Positions 1 to 10,868 are shown, counted from the stretch's first letter. The stretch: DNA of 64,000 bases from Juglans regia (GCF_001411555.2 NC_049903.1:15171234-15235233), one strand, 5' to 3'. A program made the numbers and translations. Notes: generated by a model not told the origin, from the letters alone.

Positions 1-3000
1 GTTGTGCCTTAAGGTAGCCACAATGTGACCCTCACAGTCCCTAACACAAATGCCAATACCAATCAGCCCTTTAAACTTATCAATAGCCCCATCCCAGTTG
101 ATTTTATACCAGTTGAAAGGAGGAGGATTCCAGACCTCTGATGAAGGGCTACCTGAATTGATTCTGCACAAATCTCTTTGCTCTTCCTCTTAGCAATTCT
201 ATGGTGTGGTTGGCCTCTCTAACCAGAGTGTTAGGGTGAGAGAAATCTCTGTTGAAGATAAAATTGTTTCTTCTCCACCATATTCTTTTGGCTACGATTA
301 TAAATTCTTGTAAAACATCAGGGGCCATGGAAACAATAATGGCTTCAACGAGATGCAGCATTGAAGATTGAGGGAGGTAACACTTTTGGAGCTTTATTGA
401 ACATTGACTCCAGACATCTCGAGCAGCTTCACACCCCCAAAGAACATGAACAACAGTTTCCTCTTCCAAATTGCAGATGGGGCATAAAGGATGATCAACA
501 ATTCTTTTCTGAAATAACTTGGACTGAGTTGGGAGTGCATCAAGACATGCTCTCCACAAGTAGACCTCTTCACTAGGGGGGACATTAGAGTGCCAAATTT
601 GCTGCCAAACCTTCTTAAATTGGCCATAAGAAGAAGGCTGACCTTGATTTGCGAAATCCCTCTCCTTCATCATATGATATGCACTTCTCACAGAGAAGCA
701 GCCTGTGTGAGTACCCTTCCAAATGAGTTTATCCTTGCTATTCAAAGAGCTGATTGGGATTCGAATAATAGCTTCTGCTTCAGCACCATCAAAAATCTGA
801 TTCACAAGTTCTCTTTTCCAGGATTTGGAGTTTGAGTCGATTAATTCAGCAACTTTGGCCCTTCTATCCAATACTTTGACATCACTTAGGACCATGTTAT
901 GGTGGGAAGTTTGTAACCATTTAACTTGCCAAATGTTGATGTTTTCACCCGTTCCCACCCTCCAAACAGACCCTTCAAAGATGACTGGTCTGGCTGCAAT
1001 AAAGCTTCTCCAAATAAAGGAAGGGCTAGCACCCAACTTAGCTGATTGGAAGTCAGAATGTTTGAAGTATTTAGCTTTCAAAACCTTGGCTGCCAAAGAG
1101 TGTGGATTTTGAGTAAGTCTCCAACATTGCTTAGCAAGCATAGCTTTGTTGAAATATTCAAGATCCCTAAAGCCCATACCACCTGCATCTTTAGCCTTGC
1201 CCAATTTGCTCCAAGAAACCCAGTGAATTTTATTCCTTTTCTGTTGTTGACCCCACCAATAGTTTTGAAGAACACTATTAATAGCTTTCAAAAGAGAGTT
1301 GGGAAGCTTAAATACACTCATGGTATAAGTAGGAAGTGCTTGTACCACGGCTTTGATAAAAATCTCTCTTCCTGCTTGAGATAAGAGCTTCACTGCATAA
1401 CTACTTATCTTCATTCGAACTTTGTCTAAAATTCCTTGAAAAGCCTTGTGTTTTGCTCTGCCAACAACTGGAGGTAATCCCAAATAGTTCTCATATGGCA
1501 AAGCTGATTTCATACCAGCAATCTCAAGAATGTATGATTGAGTCACCCTCAAAGTATTCTTGCTGAAAATAATAGAAGTTTTCTCAATGTTGAGTCTTTG
1601 TCCAGAGGCATCTTCATATACTTTAAGCAAACCAAAAAGCCTGCCCCATTCAAGAGCATTGGCCTTACAGAATATTAGACTGTCATCTGCAAAGAAAAGG
1701 TGAGAAACCCTTAACTGCCCTCTGCCCACTGGATCTCCATGGATCAGCCCCCTCTCTTCAGCTTTTCCTATCAGATTGCTCAAGGCCTCAGCACATAAAA
1801 TGAATAAATAGGGTGAGAGAGGGTCTCCTTGCCTTATGCCTCTAGATGGATGGAAAACCTCTTGAGGACAACCATTTACTAGAATAGCATAGGAAACAGT
1901 TTCCACACAGCCCATCACTAAGTCAATCCAGAGAGAGTTGAAACCCATTTTGCTTAGAACAACTCTAAGGAAACCCCATTCAATTCTATCATATGCCTTG
2001 CTCATGTCAAGTTTCAAAGCCATGTATCCCTCTTTGCCTTTCAGTTTACACTTCATAGTATGCAAGGTTTCAAAAGCTACAATGACATTGTCAGTGATTA
2101 ACCTCTCGGGAATGAAAGCTGATTGATGATGAGAAATAATAAGAGGCAAGATCTTTTTAAGCCTGTTGGCTATAGCTTTTGAAATGGCCTTATACAATAC
2201 ATTACAAAGAGAAATGGGCCTAAACTCAGACACTTTTAAAGGGGTCTTCTTTTTTGGGATAAGAGTAATGAAAGTGCTATTGATTTCAGCAATACTCCCT
2301 TTGGAATTGAGCACAAATAAAGCAGCTTCACAAACCTGAGAACCAACTATTGACCAATGTTGTTGATAGAAAGCAGCAGGGAAGCCATCGGGTCCTGGAG
2401 AGCTTAAACCATTCATCTGGAAGAGTGCTTCCTCAATCTCCTTGAGAGAATAAGGCTTGATCAGCATAGAGTTCATGTCACCAGTTACTCGAGGGGCCAG
2501 ATTCTCCAAGCAAAGATCAACATTAGTAGGCTGAGAAGAAGTAAAAAGATCCTGGAAAAAGGTTTGGAAGAGAGAACTAATGCCTGCCTTTGATATCACC
2601 TCTTGATTCTGATCATTCAAGAGGCGGGTGATGAGGTTTGTCTTCTTTCTCTGAGTTGCACATTAATGAAAAAATTTTGTATTCCTGTCACCCTCTCTTA
2701 ACTATCTTTGTTTGGCTCTTTGTTTCCATTTCACATTCTCTGCATCTAAGATTCCATCCAACTCTTTTTGAAGCTGTTTAATATTCTCAGTCAAAAAACC
2801 TGTGTTACTGATTTGCAGATCAGATAACTGAGCCATCTTAGTATTAAGATCTCTTTTGCAATTTCCCCTTCTGTTTCTACTCCATAGGAGCAGCTTATCC
2901 TTGCAATGCCTCAAACCTTCTGCAACAAAATTGAGTTTATTATTAGCCATTCTAGGCTTATTCCATACCTCCTCCAAAATGCTTTGACACTCCCCATTGA

Positions 3001-3760
3001 GAGACCAACTCGCCTCAAATCTGAAAGGCTTGTCACATTTGAGTGAAACCATGACCTGTTTCTCCATAGTCACAAAGATGGGGCAATGATCTGAGCTCAG
3101 TGCTAGAAGAGTATGGACTTTATGGTTGGGAAACAGGTCCAACCAAGTGTTATTGCCAAAAGCACGATCAAGCCTTTCCTTAGTAAAAGATGCACCATGT
3201 CTGCCATTAGACCAAGTAAATTTGTTGCCAACAAAACCAAGGTCACTCAGACCACATAACTCCACAATGTCTCTAAAAGATTCAATCTGACTAAAAGCTC
3301 TCACTGCACCACCACTTTTATCACCAATAAAAAGAATTTCGTTGAAATCTCCTAAACAAAGCCACCCCAAAGAATGTACAGGGTTGATAGCTTGAAGTAA
3401 GTTCCAACTAGATTGTCTCCTAGCAGTCACTGGTGATCCATAGAAGCCTGTCAAAAGCTAGTCCTCCCTTTCCTTTGCCCCCTTGACCATAAGAGAGATA
3501 TGGTTTTGTGAGTAAGAGTGAACTTCAGCCTCAACATCATTTTTCCAAAGGAAAGCTAATCCACCACTAAAACCCTTGCAATCAATAACAAAACTATTGT
3601 CAAACTATATTAACCTTTTCACACATTCCACCTTATGCCTCTTGCACTTTGTCTCCATCAAGAAAACAAAGGATGGGAGCTTAGACTGCCCCATAAGATG
3701 CAAGTCATTAACTGTCCGAGGGTTCCCAAACCCTCGGTAGTTCCAGCTAATGCAACTCAT
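1..3760 (-). pseudogene. LINE ORF2 (endonuclease-RT-RNase H), inactivated
   Basis: The ATG at 3760-3758 overlaps the ORF1 stop as ATGA. One reading frame runs from 3760 to 149 with only point stops: 3607-3605, 3460-3458, 2704-2702 and 2665-2663. It encodes an apurinic-type endonuclease (N-terminal SWNYRGFGNPRTV, later TGFYGSP and the SSDHCPI motif), then RT (LKLDMSKAYDR, GIRQGDPLSPYLF and the catalytic FFADDSLIF), then the RVT zinc-binding region with WRACLDALPT and CPIC. A TAG at 151-149 coincides with a frameshift. RNase H continues in another frame (KINWDGA) to the window edge. The RT part is a clean 823-residue open frame. The element cannot make a full ORF2 protein but could be mobilised only in trans, if at all. 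Confidence 0.9.
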
Positions 3761-5196
3761 GATGATTGGTGGGGCTGGGATCCAGCCACCACCATCTCAT
3801 GATTTGAAGAGTCCATGTCAACCATGTCCTCAATTTTTGGTTTTTTAGCCTGTGAAAGGCCTTCATCTCCCTTTGAACAGAAACCACCTCTCTTATTGCT
3901 GATGATAGGAGTCACCTCCCTACCTTCAGAGACAAATAACAGATCAGCATAGCACTTCTCTCTGGATCTTCTTTTCCAAGAGGCTCTCTTTTTGGAAGCT
4001 GCCAAAACCTGGGCCTGATCCGTGAAGAATTGGTCAAGGGAATTAATCTGGGCCTTCATATCAGAATTAGGCTCATAATTCTTTAAGGAACTGTCTCTAT
4101 TGGATGGACCAGGCCTAGGTGGACTTTTCTGCTGAACTTCCCTTGTAGGGGTAGGATCTTCCTTTAAAGTTGGAAGACCCGAGTCTCCTTCCAAATCCAT
4201 AAAAGTGACATTTACTTTAGGGAGCTGAGTGTCAGTAGCCATGAGAGGCTCCACTAAATCTACACTAGTTTCCTTAGTTGGCTGCAAGAATACACAGTTT
4301 TCCTGAATTGGATCACTGGTATTAATTGGATCCTTAAAACCCACCTTAGAAACTGTCTTTCCTAAATTGACTTCATCCCCAACCTTCTCATCGTTCCTCC
4401 ATGAATGATCTGCACCACTAGATTGCTGGAATGAATCATGACCATATCTTTTCTGATTTATATCACCCTCTTTTGCTGTGGGAGCCCGTAACCATACCCC
4501 ATATTGATTCTGTGGAGGGGCCTTTGATGAATATTGACAAGACTTGCCATGATGTCTGATAACCCCACATTTTAAGCAAAAGGTAGGGAGTCTTTCATAT
4601 TTAAACTGCACCCATGTTTTCCTGCCATCGAAAGTTAAGAACAAACCCCTCATAAGGGCCTTGGTTTTATCCATTTCAACTCTGATTCTCATGAACTTTC
4701 CCCATCCTATCCCTCGATCATCAGAATGGACTTTCAACACTTTCCCTACATTTTTGCCAATCTGTTTACCCACCTCTTCTGTCATAGTGCCGAGAGGCAT
4801 GTTATGCACTTGGAGCCAAAACTCCTCCCGAGTAAACTGAATATCATTGACAGGCATATTACCTTCAAACGCATGTAGACATAGTAACCATCTATCAAAA
4901 GACCAAGGCCGCCCTTTGATCACACGTTGTCTGTCCTCATCCTTATTGAACTCGATCAAAAAACTATTCTCCCCAACTTCAGTGAATTGTACCCAACCTT
5001 CACTTTTCCAGACTTTGATCATAGTGTTTCTAAAAGCTTCCTTATTGATAGGTTTCTCTGCAATGATCATTCCTAACAAACAGAATTTGCCTTGATGCAT
5101 TGCCATCTCCATGGTATCAGATGATAGAACCATCTCAGTACTCTCCTGTTCTGTAAGCTTGAAATTCTTCCATTGCCTTGTCAACTCTTCCGCCAT
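3757..5196 (-). CDS. LINE ORF1 protein, DUF4283 plus CCHC zinc knuckle
   Basis: This is a 479-residue nucleic-acid-binding ORF1 protein of a plant L1. The N-terminal 180 residues fit DUF4283 (GRPWSFDRWLLCLHAFEG and FWLQVHNMPLG are typical). An intact CCHC knuckle follows at about residues 206-219 (C-x2-C-x4-H-x4-C), then a low-complexity polar tail. I chose the ATG at 5196. The open frame continues 23 codons upstream only to a GTG, and the MAEELTRQWKNFKL start matches where related proteins begin. The frame is fully open although ORF2 is broken. Its TGA overlaps the ORF2 ATG, suggesting reinitiation coupling. Alternative: a domesticated ORF1, but nothing here supports host function. Confidence 0.85.
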   Translation of the reverse strand: MAEELTRQWKNFKLTEQESTEMVLSSDTMEMAMHQGKFCLLGMIIAEKPINKEAFRNTMIKVWKSEGWVQFTEVGENSFLIEFNKDEDRQRVIKGRPWSFDRWLLCLHAFEGNMPVNDIQFTREEFWLQVHNMPLGTMTEEVGKQIGKNVGKVLKVHSDDRGIGWGKFMRIRVEMDKTKALMRGLFLTFDGRKTWVQFKYERLPTFCLKCGVIRHHGKSCQYSSKAPPQNQYGVWLRAPTAKEGDINQKRYGHDSFQQSSGADHSWRNDEKVGDEVNLGKTVSKVGFKDPINTSDPIQENCVFLQPTKETSVDLVEPLMATDTQLPKVNVTFMDLEGDSGLPTLKEDPTPTREVQQKSPPRPGPSNRDSSLKNYEPNSDMKAQINSLDQFFTDQAQVLAASKKRASWKRRSREKCYADLLFVSEGREVTPIISNKRGGFCSKGDEGLSQAKKPKIEDMVDMDSSNHEMVVAGSQPHQSS

Positions 5197-5304
5197 AACA
5201 CTCTCTTCAACTAGGTACACCCAGCCAGAGAGAAGCTCCTCTGTCAAGAGAGAAAAAAACCCCACCTCCTAAGAGAGAGGACCTAAATATTTTGCAAAAT
5301 TTTG

Positions 5305-6225
5305 AAAATTGGTCAATGTAGTATAGAGTTATAGATATATACAATGTAGTATATATATTATATTATAAGTTAGTATATAATAAAGAATTTAATAAGTAAC
5401 AATTTAATATATGGACCATTTGATTTATATATATATGGTATAGTTTATATATTATATACACTTATGTTCTCATTTAAAGTATTATGCTATCATACTATAC
5501 AATGTAGTATATAGTTATAGATATATACAATGTAGTATATATATTATATTATAAGTTAGTATATAAGTTAGAATTTAATAAGTAACAATTTAATATATAT
5601 CCTTAAGATTTATATATATGGTATAGTTTATATATTATATACATTTATGTTCTCATTTAAAGTATTATGCTATCATACTATACAATGTAGTATATAGTTA
5701 TAGATATATACAATGTAGTATATATATTATATTATAAGTTAGTATATAATAAAGAATTTAATAAGTAACAATTTAATATATATCCTATTGATTTATATAT
5801 ATATGGTATAGTTTATATATTATATACATTTATGTTCTCATTTAAAGTATTATGCTATCATACTATATAATGTAGTATAGAGTTATAGATATATACAATG
5901 TAGTATATATATTATATTATAAGTTAGTATATAATAAAGAATTTAATAAGTAACAATTTAATATATATCCTATTGATTTATATATATATGGTATAGTTTA
6001 TATATTATATACATTTATGTTCTCATTTAAAGTATCATGCTATCATACTATATAATGTAGTATAGAGTTATAGATATATACAATATAGTATATATATTAT
6101 ATTATAAGTTAGTATATAATAAAGAATTTAACAAGTAACAATTTAATATATATCCTATTGATTTATATATATATGGTATAGTTTATATATTATATACATT
6201 TATGTTCTTATTTAATAAGTATAGT
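5305..6225. repeat. AT-rich tandem repeat, about 5 units of about 184 bp
   Basis: The landmark attatgctatcatact recurs near 5481, 5664, 5848 and 6033 (once as atcatgc), and each copy carries the same internal blocks (acaatgtagtatat, aagaatttaataagtaac, atttatgttctcattt). Units differ by few substitutions and one small indel, so amplification is fairly recent. The array lies exactly between the LINE 5' end and the CACTA subterminal repeats. No coding potential. Confidence 0.9.
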
Positions 6226-6231
6226 AGGAAT

Positions 6232-6675
6232 AGTACGTTCGAACCTTTCAAGTTAACGTTCGAACGTTAAACTAAGAGCGGAAAATTTCCCGCTCGATTA
6301 AGGTATCTGTGTGATTATTCAGACATTCGGACATTTATACTATATGTTCGAACGTTATTTGATGAAAATCACCAGAAAATTATGTACATCCGAACGCCAA
6401 ATCTGTTAACTTCCGAATGAACGTTAAATTAGTGCAGGAAATTTCCCGCTCAAATATGGTAACACTTTGATGAAATGTACGTTCGGACGTCTAAGTTAGA
6501 TGTTTGAACGTTCATCTGAAAATCTACGAATGTTTGAACGAAAAATTGTGATACAGAAGAAGGTTATATCAGAAGAAGGTTACGTTCGAAAGTGTACTGT
6601 AAACGTCCGAACGTTCTGGGCGGGAAAATTTTAGAATATAACGTTCGGACGTACAACTTAAACGTTCAAACTTTT
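6232..6675. repeat. Left subterminal repeats, consensus ACGTTCGAACG
   Basis: About a dozen exact or one- to two-mismatch copies of the palindrome acgttcgaacg/acgttcggacg occur, for example at 6234, 6254, 6343, 6479, 6604 and 6639. In En/Spm elements, short subterminal repeats bind the element's own TnpA protein. By analogy these are candidate transposase-binding sites (inference). They are CpG-rich inside otherwise AT-rich DNA. Confidence 0.85.
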
Positions 6676-6704
6676 GAACTAATAATTTTAGAACTTAATC
6701 AGTA

Positions 6705-6748
6705 TGCGCACGGGAGAAGCAGATCATTTCTTCTTCTCCCGTGTGCGC
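6705..6748. other. Near-perfect hairpin at the inner edge of the CACTA left repeats
   Basis: The arm gcgcacgggagaag pairs with cttctcccgtgtgcgc across a 14-nt loop, with a 2-nt bulge. It sits between the last subterminal repeat and the GA tract, where the element's own transcript might begin. Confidence 0.7.
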
Positions 6749-6794
6749 AACAAAGTGTGAGAGAGTTGGAAGTTGTTTCGGCCCGAGGCTCTGC

Positions 6795-6796
<2 letters not shown>

Positions 6797-6845
<49 letters not shown>
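6797..6845. repeat. (GA)n microsatellite
   Basis: An uninterrupted GA dinucleotide run of about 24 units, followed by degenerate GA-rich DNA to about 6895. It gives a spurious Arg-Glu repeat when translated. Confidence 0.95.
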
Positions 6846-6849
<4 letters not shown>

Positions 6850-7139
6850 TAGAGTGAGAGAGAGTTGAGTTAGAGAGTGAGAGAGAGTTGAGTTTTGGAA
6901 AGAAAAAATTTTGATTTATTGTCTTTTTATGAATTTTATGATATTTGTATTGTGTTTTTGTTATAAAATATTTCTAATAAATTAGTATTGTATTTTTTTG
7001 AAGGATTGGTTGTTTTGGGAAGTTGGAAGATTTTGATTTGTAAGAGGCTAGGACATTGTGAGTGCTAGGTATATTTCTAAACTTTATCACTATGTTGTTG
7101 TAATTTTATGCTTACTCTTGAAATAATGTGATTATTATT

Positions 7140-7590
7140 TGTATAGTTTGTAAATAGTTTGTGAATTATTGTAAATATGTTGTGATATGGATTTGAAATA
7201 TTGTGTTTATTATTTTTGAATGACGTTTTGAAGAAATATTATTAGAAATATATTGTCATTAGACTTTGTTAATACATGTTTATTGCTTACTCAAGTTTAG
7301 GAATATGTTAATAAATGTGACATATTATTTGTGAATATATTGTGTGTTATTGTGAATATATTGTGATATGGACTTGAGCAATTTAAATTATTATTTGTGA
7401 ATGACGTTTGAATATATTTACATTGTTACAAATATATTGTCCTTAAGCTTTGTTAATACTTGTTTTGTGAATATAGTGTGTTATTGTGAACATATCCTGA
7501 TTATTGTTTGTATAGTTTGCAATTAGTTTGTGAGTTATTGTGAATATGTTGTGATATGGATTTGAAATATTGTGATAATAATATTTGAAA
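7140..7590. repeat. Degenerate internal repeats in the CACTA, about 180-185 bp apart
   Basis: The block tgtgatatggatttgaaatattgtg and relatives recur near 7180, 7360 and 7550, each followed or preceded by tgaatgacgtt and gtttgtga blocks. The stretch 6900-7700 is otherwise AT-rich non-coding DNA, probably leader or intron sequence left after deletion of the transposase exons. Confidence 0.6.
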
Positions 7591-7706
7591 TTAAGTAATA
7601 ACAAATAAAAGTAACTCTTTAAGAATTATAATAATTAAAATTATATTATAACCTTTGAAATTTAAGTATGATAATTAAAATAAGAAACTTTAATCACTTT
7701 ACATAG

Positions 7707-8247
7707 GGATAATCACTTTACGAGTGTCAATACTGCATCTAAATGGTACGAATATGATCCATTTGTATTGGCTTGTCAAGCTACCCAAGTCTATTACTTG
7801 ATTGATCCAATGAAAAGTGCTAATGAAGATAGTGGAGAGATAACTTGGCGAGTCGTATAAAAATTTATTCCTCAAAATATATATCAAGCAGGAACGAGTG
7901 TAGATTACGAGAATAGTAGAGATGAAGATGACACTCTGATTGTTGAGGCATACCAAGAAGATTGAGAGGGTATTAACTTGTTTGTTGACCTCGGTGCACT
8001 CGAGTTGCTCCCCTTGTGTAGAGATGATGTCCCACCCGTCCATCTCGACCCGTCTGTATTAAATGATCATTTAATTCAAGTAAGTGAGGAGGAAGAAGAA
8101 GAAGACGAGTCAAAAGATGAAGATGAATCAGAATCTGGATAGGAGGTGGATAAGGATGATGAAGAAGAGGTGCATCATGATGATGAAGATGTTATTAATG
8201 GAGATTCTGAAACAAGCATGGAGAATTCATCTGAAAATGAAGAATAA
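7707..8247 (+). pseudogene. 3' remnant of CACTA tnp2 gene, DUF4216 region plus acidic tail
   Basis: After a plausible acceptor (ttacatag, ending 7706) the plus strand reads KWYEYDPFVLACQATQVYYL, which fits the DUF4216 domain at the C-terminus of plant Tnp2-type CACTA transposases (expected xPFILASQAxQVFY). A strongly acidic Glu/Asp tail follows, ending at TAA 8245-8247. In-frame stops near 7857, 7962 and 8140 show it is dead. The Transposase_21 catalytic core and DUF4218 are absent upstream. The minus-strand open frame over the first half is a shadow. Confidence 0.7.
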
Positions 8248-8351
8248 AAGTACTAAATATTTTATTCATATAGCTAGGTGACTATAAATATCTTCAATTT
8301 TCATAATTTCTTCTAATTAATTTTCTTTGATATAATTAATTATTTTCAAGA

Positions 8352-9997
8352 ATGCCGCCAAAACAAGCATGAAGAAATGTGCCTCCGCCAAGTCCAAGTC
8401 CTGAATCCATTGAGGACTCTCCACTCGAGGAATCTGTTCCTGAAGATCAATCTAACACAGAAGAGAACAACAGCCAGTCGACACCTACCAGTAAGGAAAT
8501 ATTGTCGTTGATAATTATATATATAGTTAATACTTTTTTTTCAATAACTATATAATTTTAATTATAGTATATCTATTATCATGTAGTTGATGCATCTGCA
8601 CGTCGCGGTCGTGACTATACACGTGGAATCTCTCTTGAAAAAATAGAGGGCATGGTAAACTGAAGGTCACAATTCCTGATAATTCCACTGGAGGAGTGGA
8701 TGATAGTGCAGTAGCGCTTTCCTCCTATATTAGCACAGTAGTTCGAGCTTATGCTCCATTTTATGTGCGCTCATGGCGAGATGTTCCGAATGAGATTAAG
8801 GAGTACATTCGAAGTCTTGTGCTGGTGAGTTTACTTTTTAGTACATTTTTTTTCACATAGATTAATATATTATATTTTTGACCTGATTCATTTGTTAGGA
8901 TGAATTCGACCTTGACTTTGGCCGTGGCGAGGATTTGAGAACCGTGAATGAGTTGATGGCTACACTATTCCGACGTCACAAAGGACGATGTCATGACCAC
9001 TTCAAGAAGTTTGAGACGTTGGAAGAGGCTGCGCAGTCTCCTTTTCAGCAGATGAAGTTAGATGATTGGAGAAAGTGTTGTGATCTTTTCGTATCTCCAG
9101 ATTATCACGTATTTTATATTTATATCTTTTAATTATTTACATTCATATTCGTTCTATATATTATATGTATACATATTACAATTAATATTTTTAATATATT
9201 TTATAGCACTTGAGTTCTACAAATGCACAGAATAGATCCGCTCTGACTGTCCACCATCGTGCCGGTTCAAGGTCATTCCACCGTCTTGCTGAAAAAATGG
9301 TAATTAAAAAATTATAGAATTCATTTATTTTCCTGATATTCTTTCTGATAAATACTAACATTATCTTTTTAAAATTGCTAATATTGTCGCTTTGTTAGAA
9401 ACTTGATGATCCTGAAAATTTTTCCCTCATTCATATCTATGATGCTGCTCACACTAATGAGCATAGTGAGTGGATGGATCATGTCGCTGCAGATAATTAT
9501 GTAAACAGTGTTAATTTTGTTCAATAAATTATTTATATAACATTTTAATAGTTTATTTATTATTTCTAGTTCTTTTAATACGTTAGTAAATTATTTACGA
9601 TCATTACCTTTTAAATTGCAGAGAAAAATGATGGAGATGCAGTCGGCTTCTGAGAAATCCTCTCCTAGTGACATAGACATATTCACACAAGTGCTCGGGC
9701 CGCAGTCTAGTATGGCAAGAGGTTTGGGATGATCTATCAAGCATAAATGTTCATACTCCTCAACCTCATCGGCTTCACAAATTAATAATCTTACGGCAGA
9801 TTTAGAATACGCAGTTAGAGTCTCTCTTGGAACGACAGTCTCATTTAGAGATGCGTTTACAGGACCAACAGAGAGACCAAGAGGAAAGAATACACAGTAA
9901 AGTGCAAGAGCAAGTGCAACGAGAGATGATGGTGCAAATGGATCGTGTTATGTCATTGTAACAGAATCCCCGTGGGCGAGGGAAAAAGAAGAAATAA
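8352..9997 (+). pseudogene. CACTA-encoded Transposase_24 (Ptta/En/Spm) gene, six exons, broken
   Basis: A model with GT-AG introns fits well: exons 8352-8489, 8587-8824, 8899-9108, 9207-9299, 9399-9500 and 9622-9997. The product has a proline/acidic N-terminus, then VALSSYISTVVRAYAPFYV, LDFGRGEDLRTVNELMATLF, the RSFHRLAEKM and ENFSLIHIYDAAH blocks, and a C-terminal coiled coil (RQSHLEMRLQDQQRDQEERI) ending in a basic GRGKKKK. That order is typical of the plant Transposase_24 family that accompanies tnp2. Damage: TGA at codon 7, a frameshift near 8650 in exon 2, TGA in exon 6, a frameshift within exon 6 and TAA at 9959-9961. All splice sites survive. Probable role when intact: DNA-binding accessory protein. 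Confidence 0.75.
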
Positions 9998-10132
9998 ATT
10001 TTATCAATATTTCTGACTAGTTTTAATACCTAATTTTGTGCTTTTATAAGACATTGTTATTGTTAATTGGGTATGTAATATGATAACATTGGTATTATAT
10101 TTTTAAATTTTATGAAATTAGTATTTCTGATC

Positions 10133-10670
10133 TGTACGTTCGAATGTAAATAAAAATCGTTCGAACGTTGGTTCACACTCTAACAAACATTCGAACGTAA
10201 ATACAATTTGATCGTTCAAACGTCAAACTATACGTTCGAACGTATTCACGCAAAAACGAACAAACCGTTTGAACGATAAAGCGATTAACGTTCGAACAAA
10301 GAACTTGGATTCGAATGCTCCTTCGGTGACATTCGAAATAACGTCTGAACATTAAACGCGCTACGTTTGAACATTTACGTTTACGTTCGAACAAATATTC
10401 AAATGTTTATTGTAATTAACGTTCGGACGCATTAACATTCAAACGTAAATATATTACGTTCGAACGATAATCAACGAACGTAAAATTCTCTCATTCGAAC
10501 GCCAATCGGTCGGGTTAACGTCCGAATGTAAATATGATACGTTCGAATGATATTCAGCGAATGTCAAATTCTCTCATTCGAACACCAATCGGTCGGGTAT
10601 AACGTCCGAACGTTTTATTTTACGTCCGAACGTTATTTTCTGTGATAGTTTATAACCGTCACAAAAACAT
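10133..10670. repeat. Right subterminal repeats, same ACGTTCGAACG family
   Basis: More than twenty copies or near copies of the palindromic motif lie here in both orientations, denser than at the left end. A longer internal duplication (ctctcattcgaacgcc then atcggtcgggt, near 10492 and 10573) shows local amplification. The shared motif ties 6232-6675 and this block to one element. Confidence 0.85.
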
Positions 10671-10868
10671 GAACGTTCGGACGTTGTACCGAACGGAACA
10701 CTTCCAACCGTCACTAAAAATATTTTTTGTGACGGTTGAACAGTAAACCGTCACCAAATGTTTTCTGTGCCGCACTTTAGGTGACTGTCGTGGTGACGGT
10801 TTCAGTGACAGTTTGCCCTATTTTGGTGACAGTTTCCTCTGTCACAAAAGACACATTCTGTTGTAGTG
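10655..10868. repeat. Right terminal zone of the CACTA, GTGACGGTT repeats and terminus
   Basis: The last 210 bp switch to a second short repeat, gtgacggtt/aaccgtcac, seen about eight times with variants (gtgacagttt), and end at ...ctgttgtagtg at 10868. The reverse complement CACTACAACAG is a standard CACTA terminus. The bases ggt follow; the matching 3-bp target duplication cannot be tested because the left end is missing. Confidence 0.8.

Larger units (their letters stand above)
1..5280 (-). mobile_element. L1-type LINE retrotransposon, 3' end outside the window
   Basis: The order on the minus strand is ORF1 (DUF4283 and zinc knuckle), then ORF2 with endonuclease, reverse transcriptase, RVT zinc-binding region and the start of RNase H, which is the usual plant L1 plan. 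The 3' UTR and poly-A tail are beyond position 1. The 5' end lies near 5280, where coding sequence gives way to an AT-rich tandem array. Because the 3' end is unseen, no target-site duplication can be tested. Confidence 0.92.
6226..10868 (+). mobile_element. CACTA (En/Spm) DNA transposon, internally deleted
   Basis: Evidence is threefold: a right terminus ending ctgttgtagtg (reverse complement CACTACAACAG), dense subterminal repeats on both sides (6232-6675 and 10133-10670), and two plus-strand transposon genes (tail of tnp2, then a Transposase_24 gene). The left CACTA terminus is not seen. The subterminal repeats start abruptly beside the 184-bp array, so the left end is lost or displaced beyond the LINE. 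The catalytic Transposase_21 part of tnp2 is missing, making this a non-autonomous derivative. Confidence 0.85.

Noticed and set aside
6798..6845. CRISPR-like or regulatory array
   Set aside because: Simple GA dinucleotide repeat without spacers; a plant nuclear locus.
6592..6852. 86-codon frame ending in Arg-Glu repeats
   Set aside because: Made of CACTA subterminal repeats and the GA microsatellite.
7699..8043. 114-codon minus-strand frame
   Set aside because: Antisense shadow of the tnp2 DUF4216 remnant, which has recognisable homology on the plus strand.
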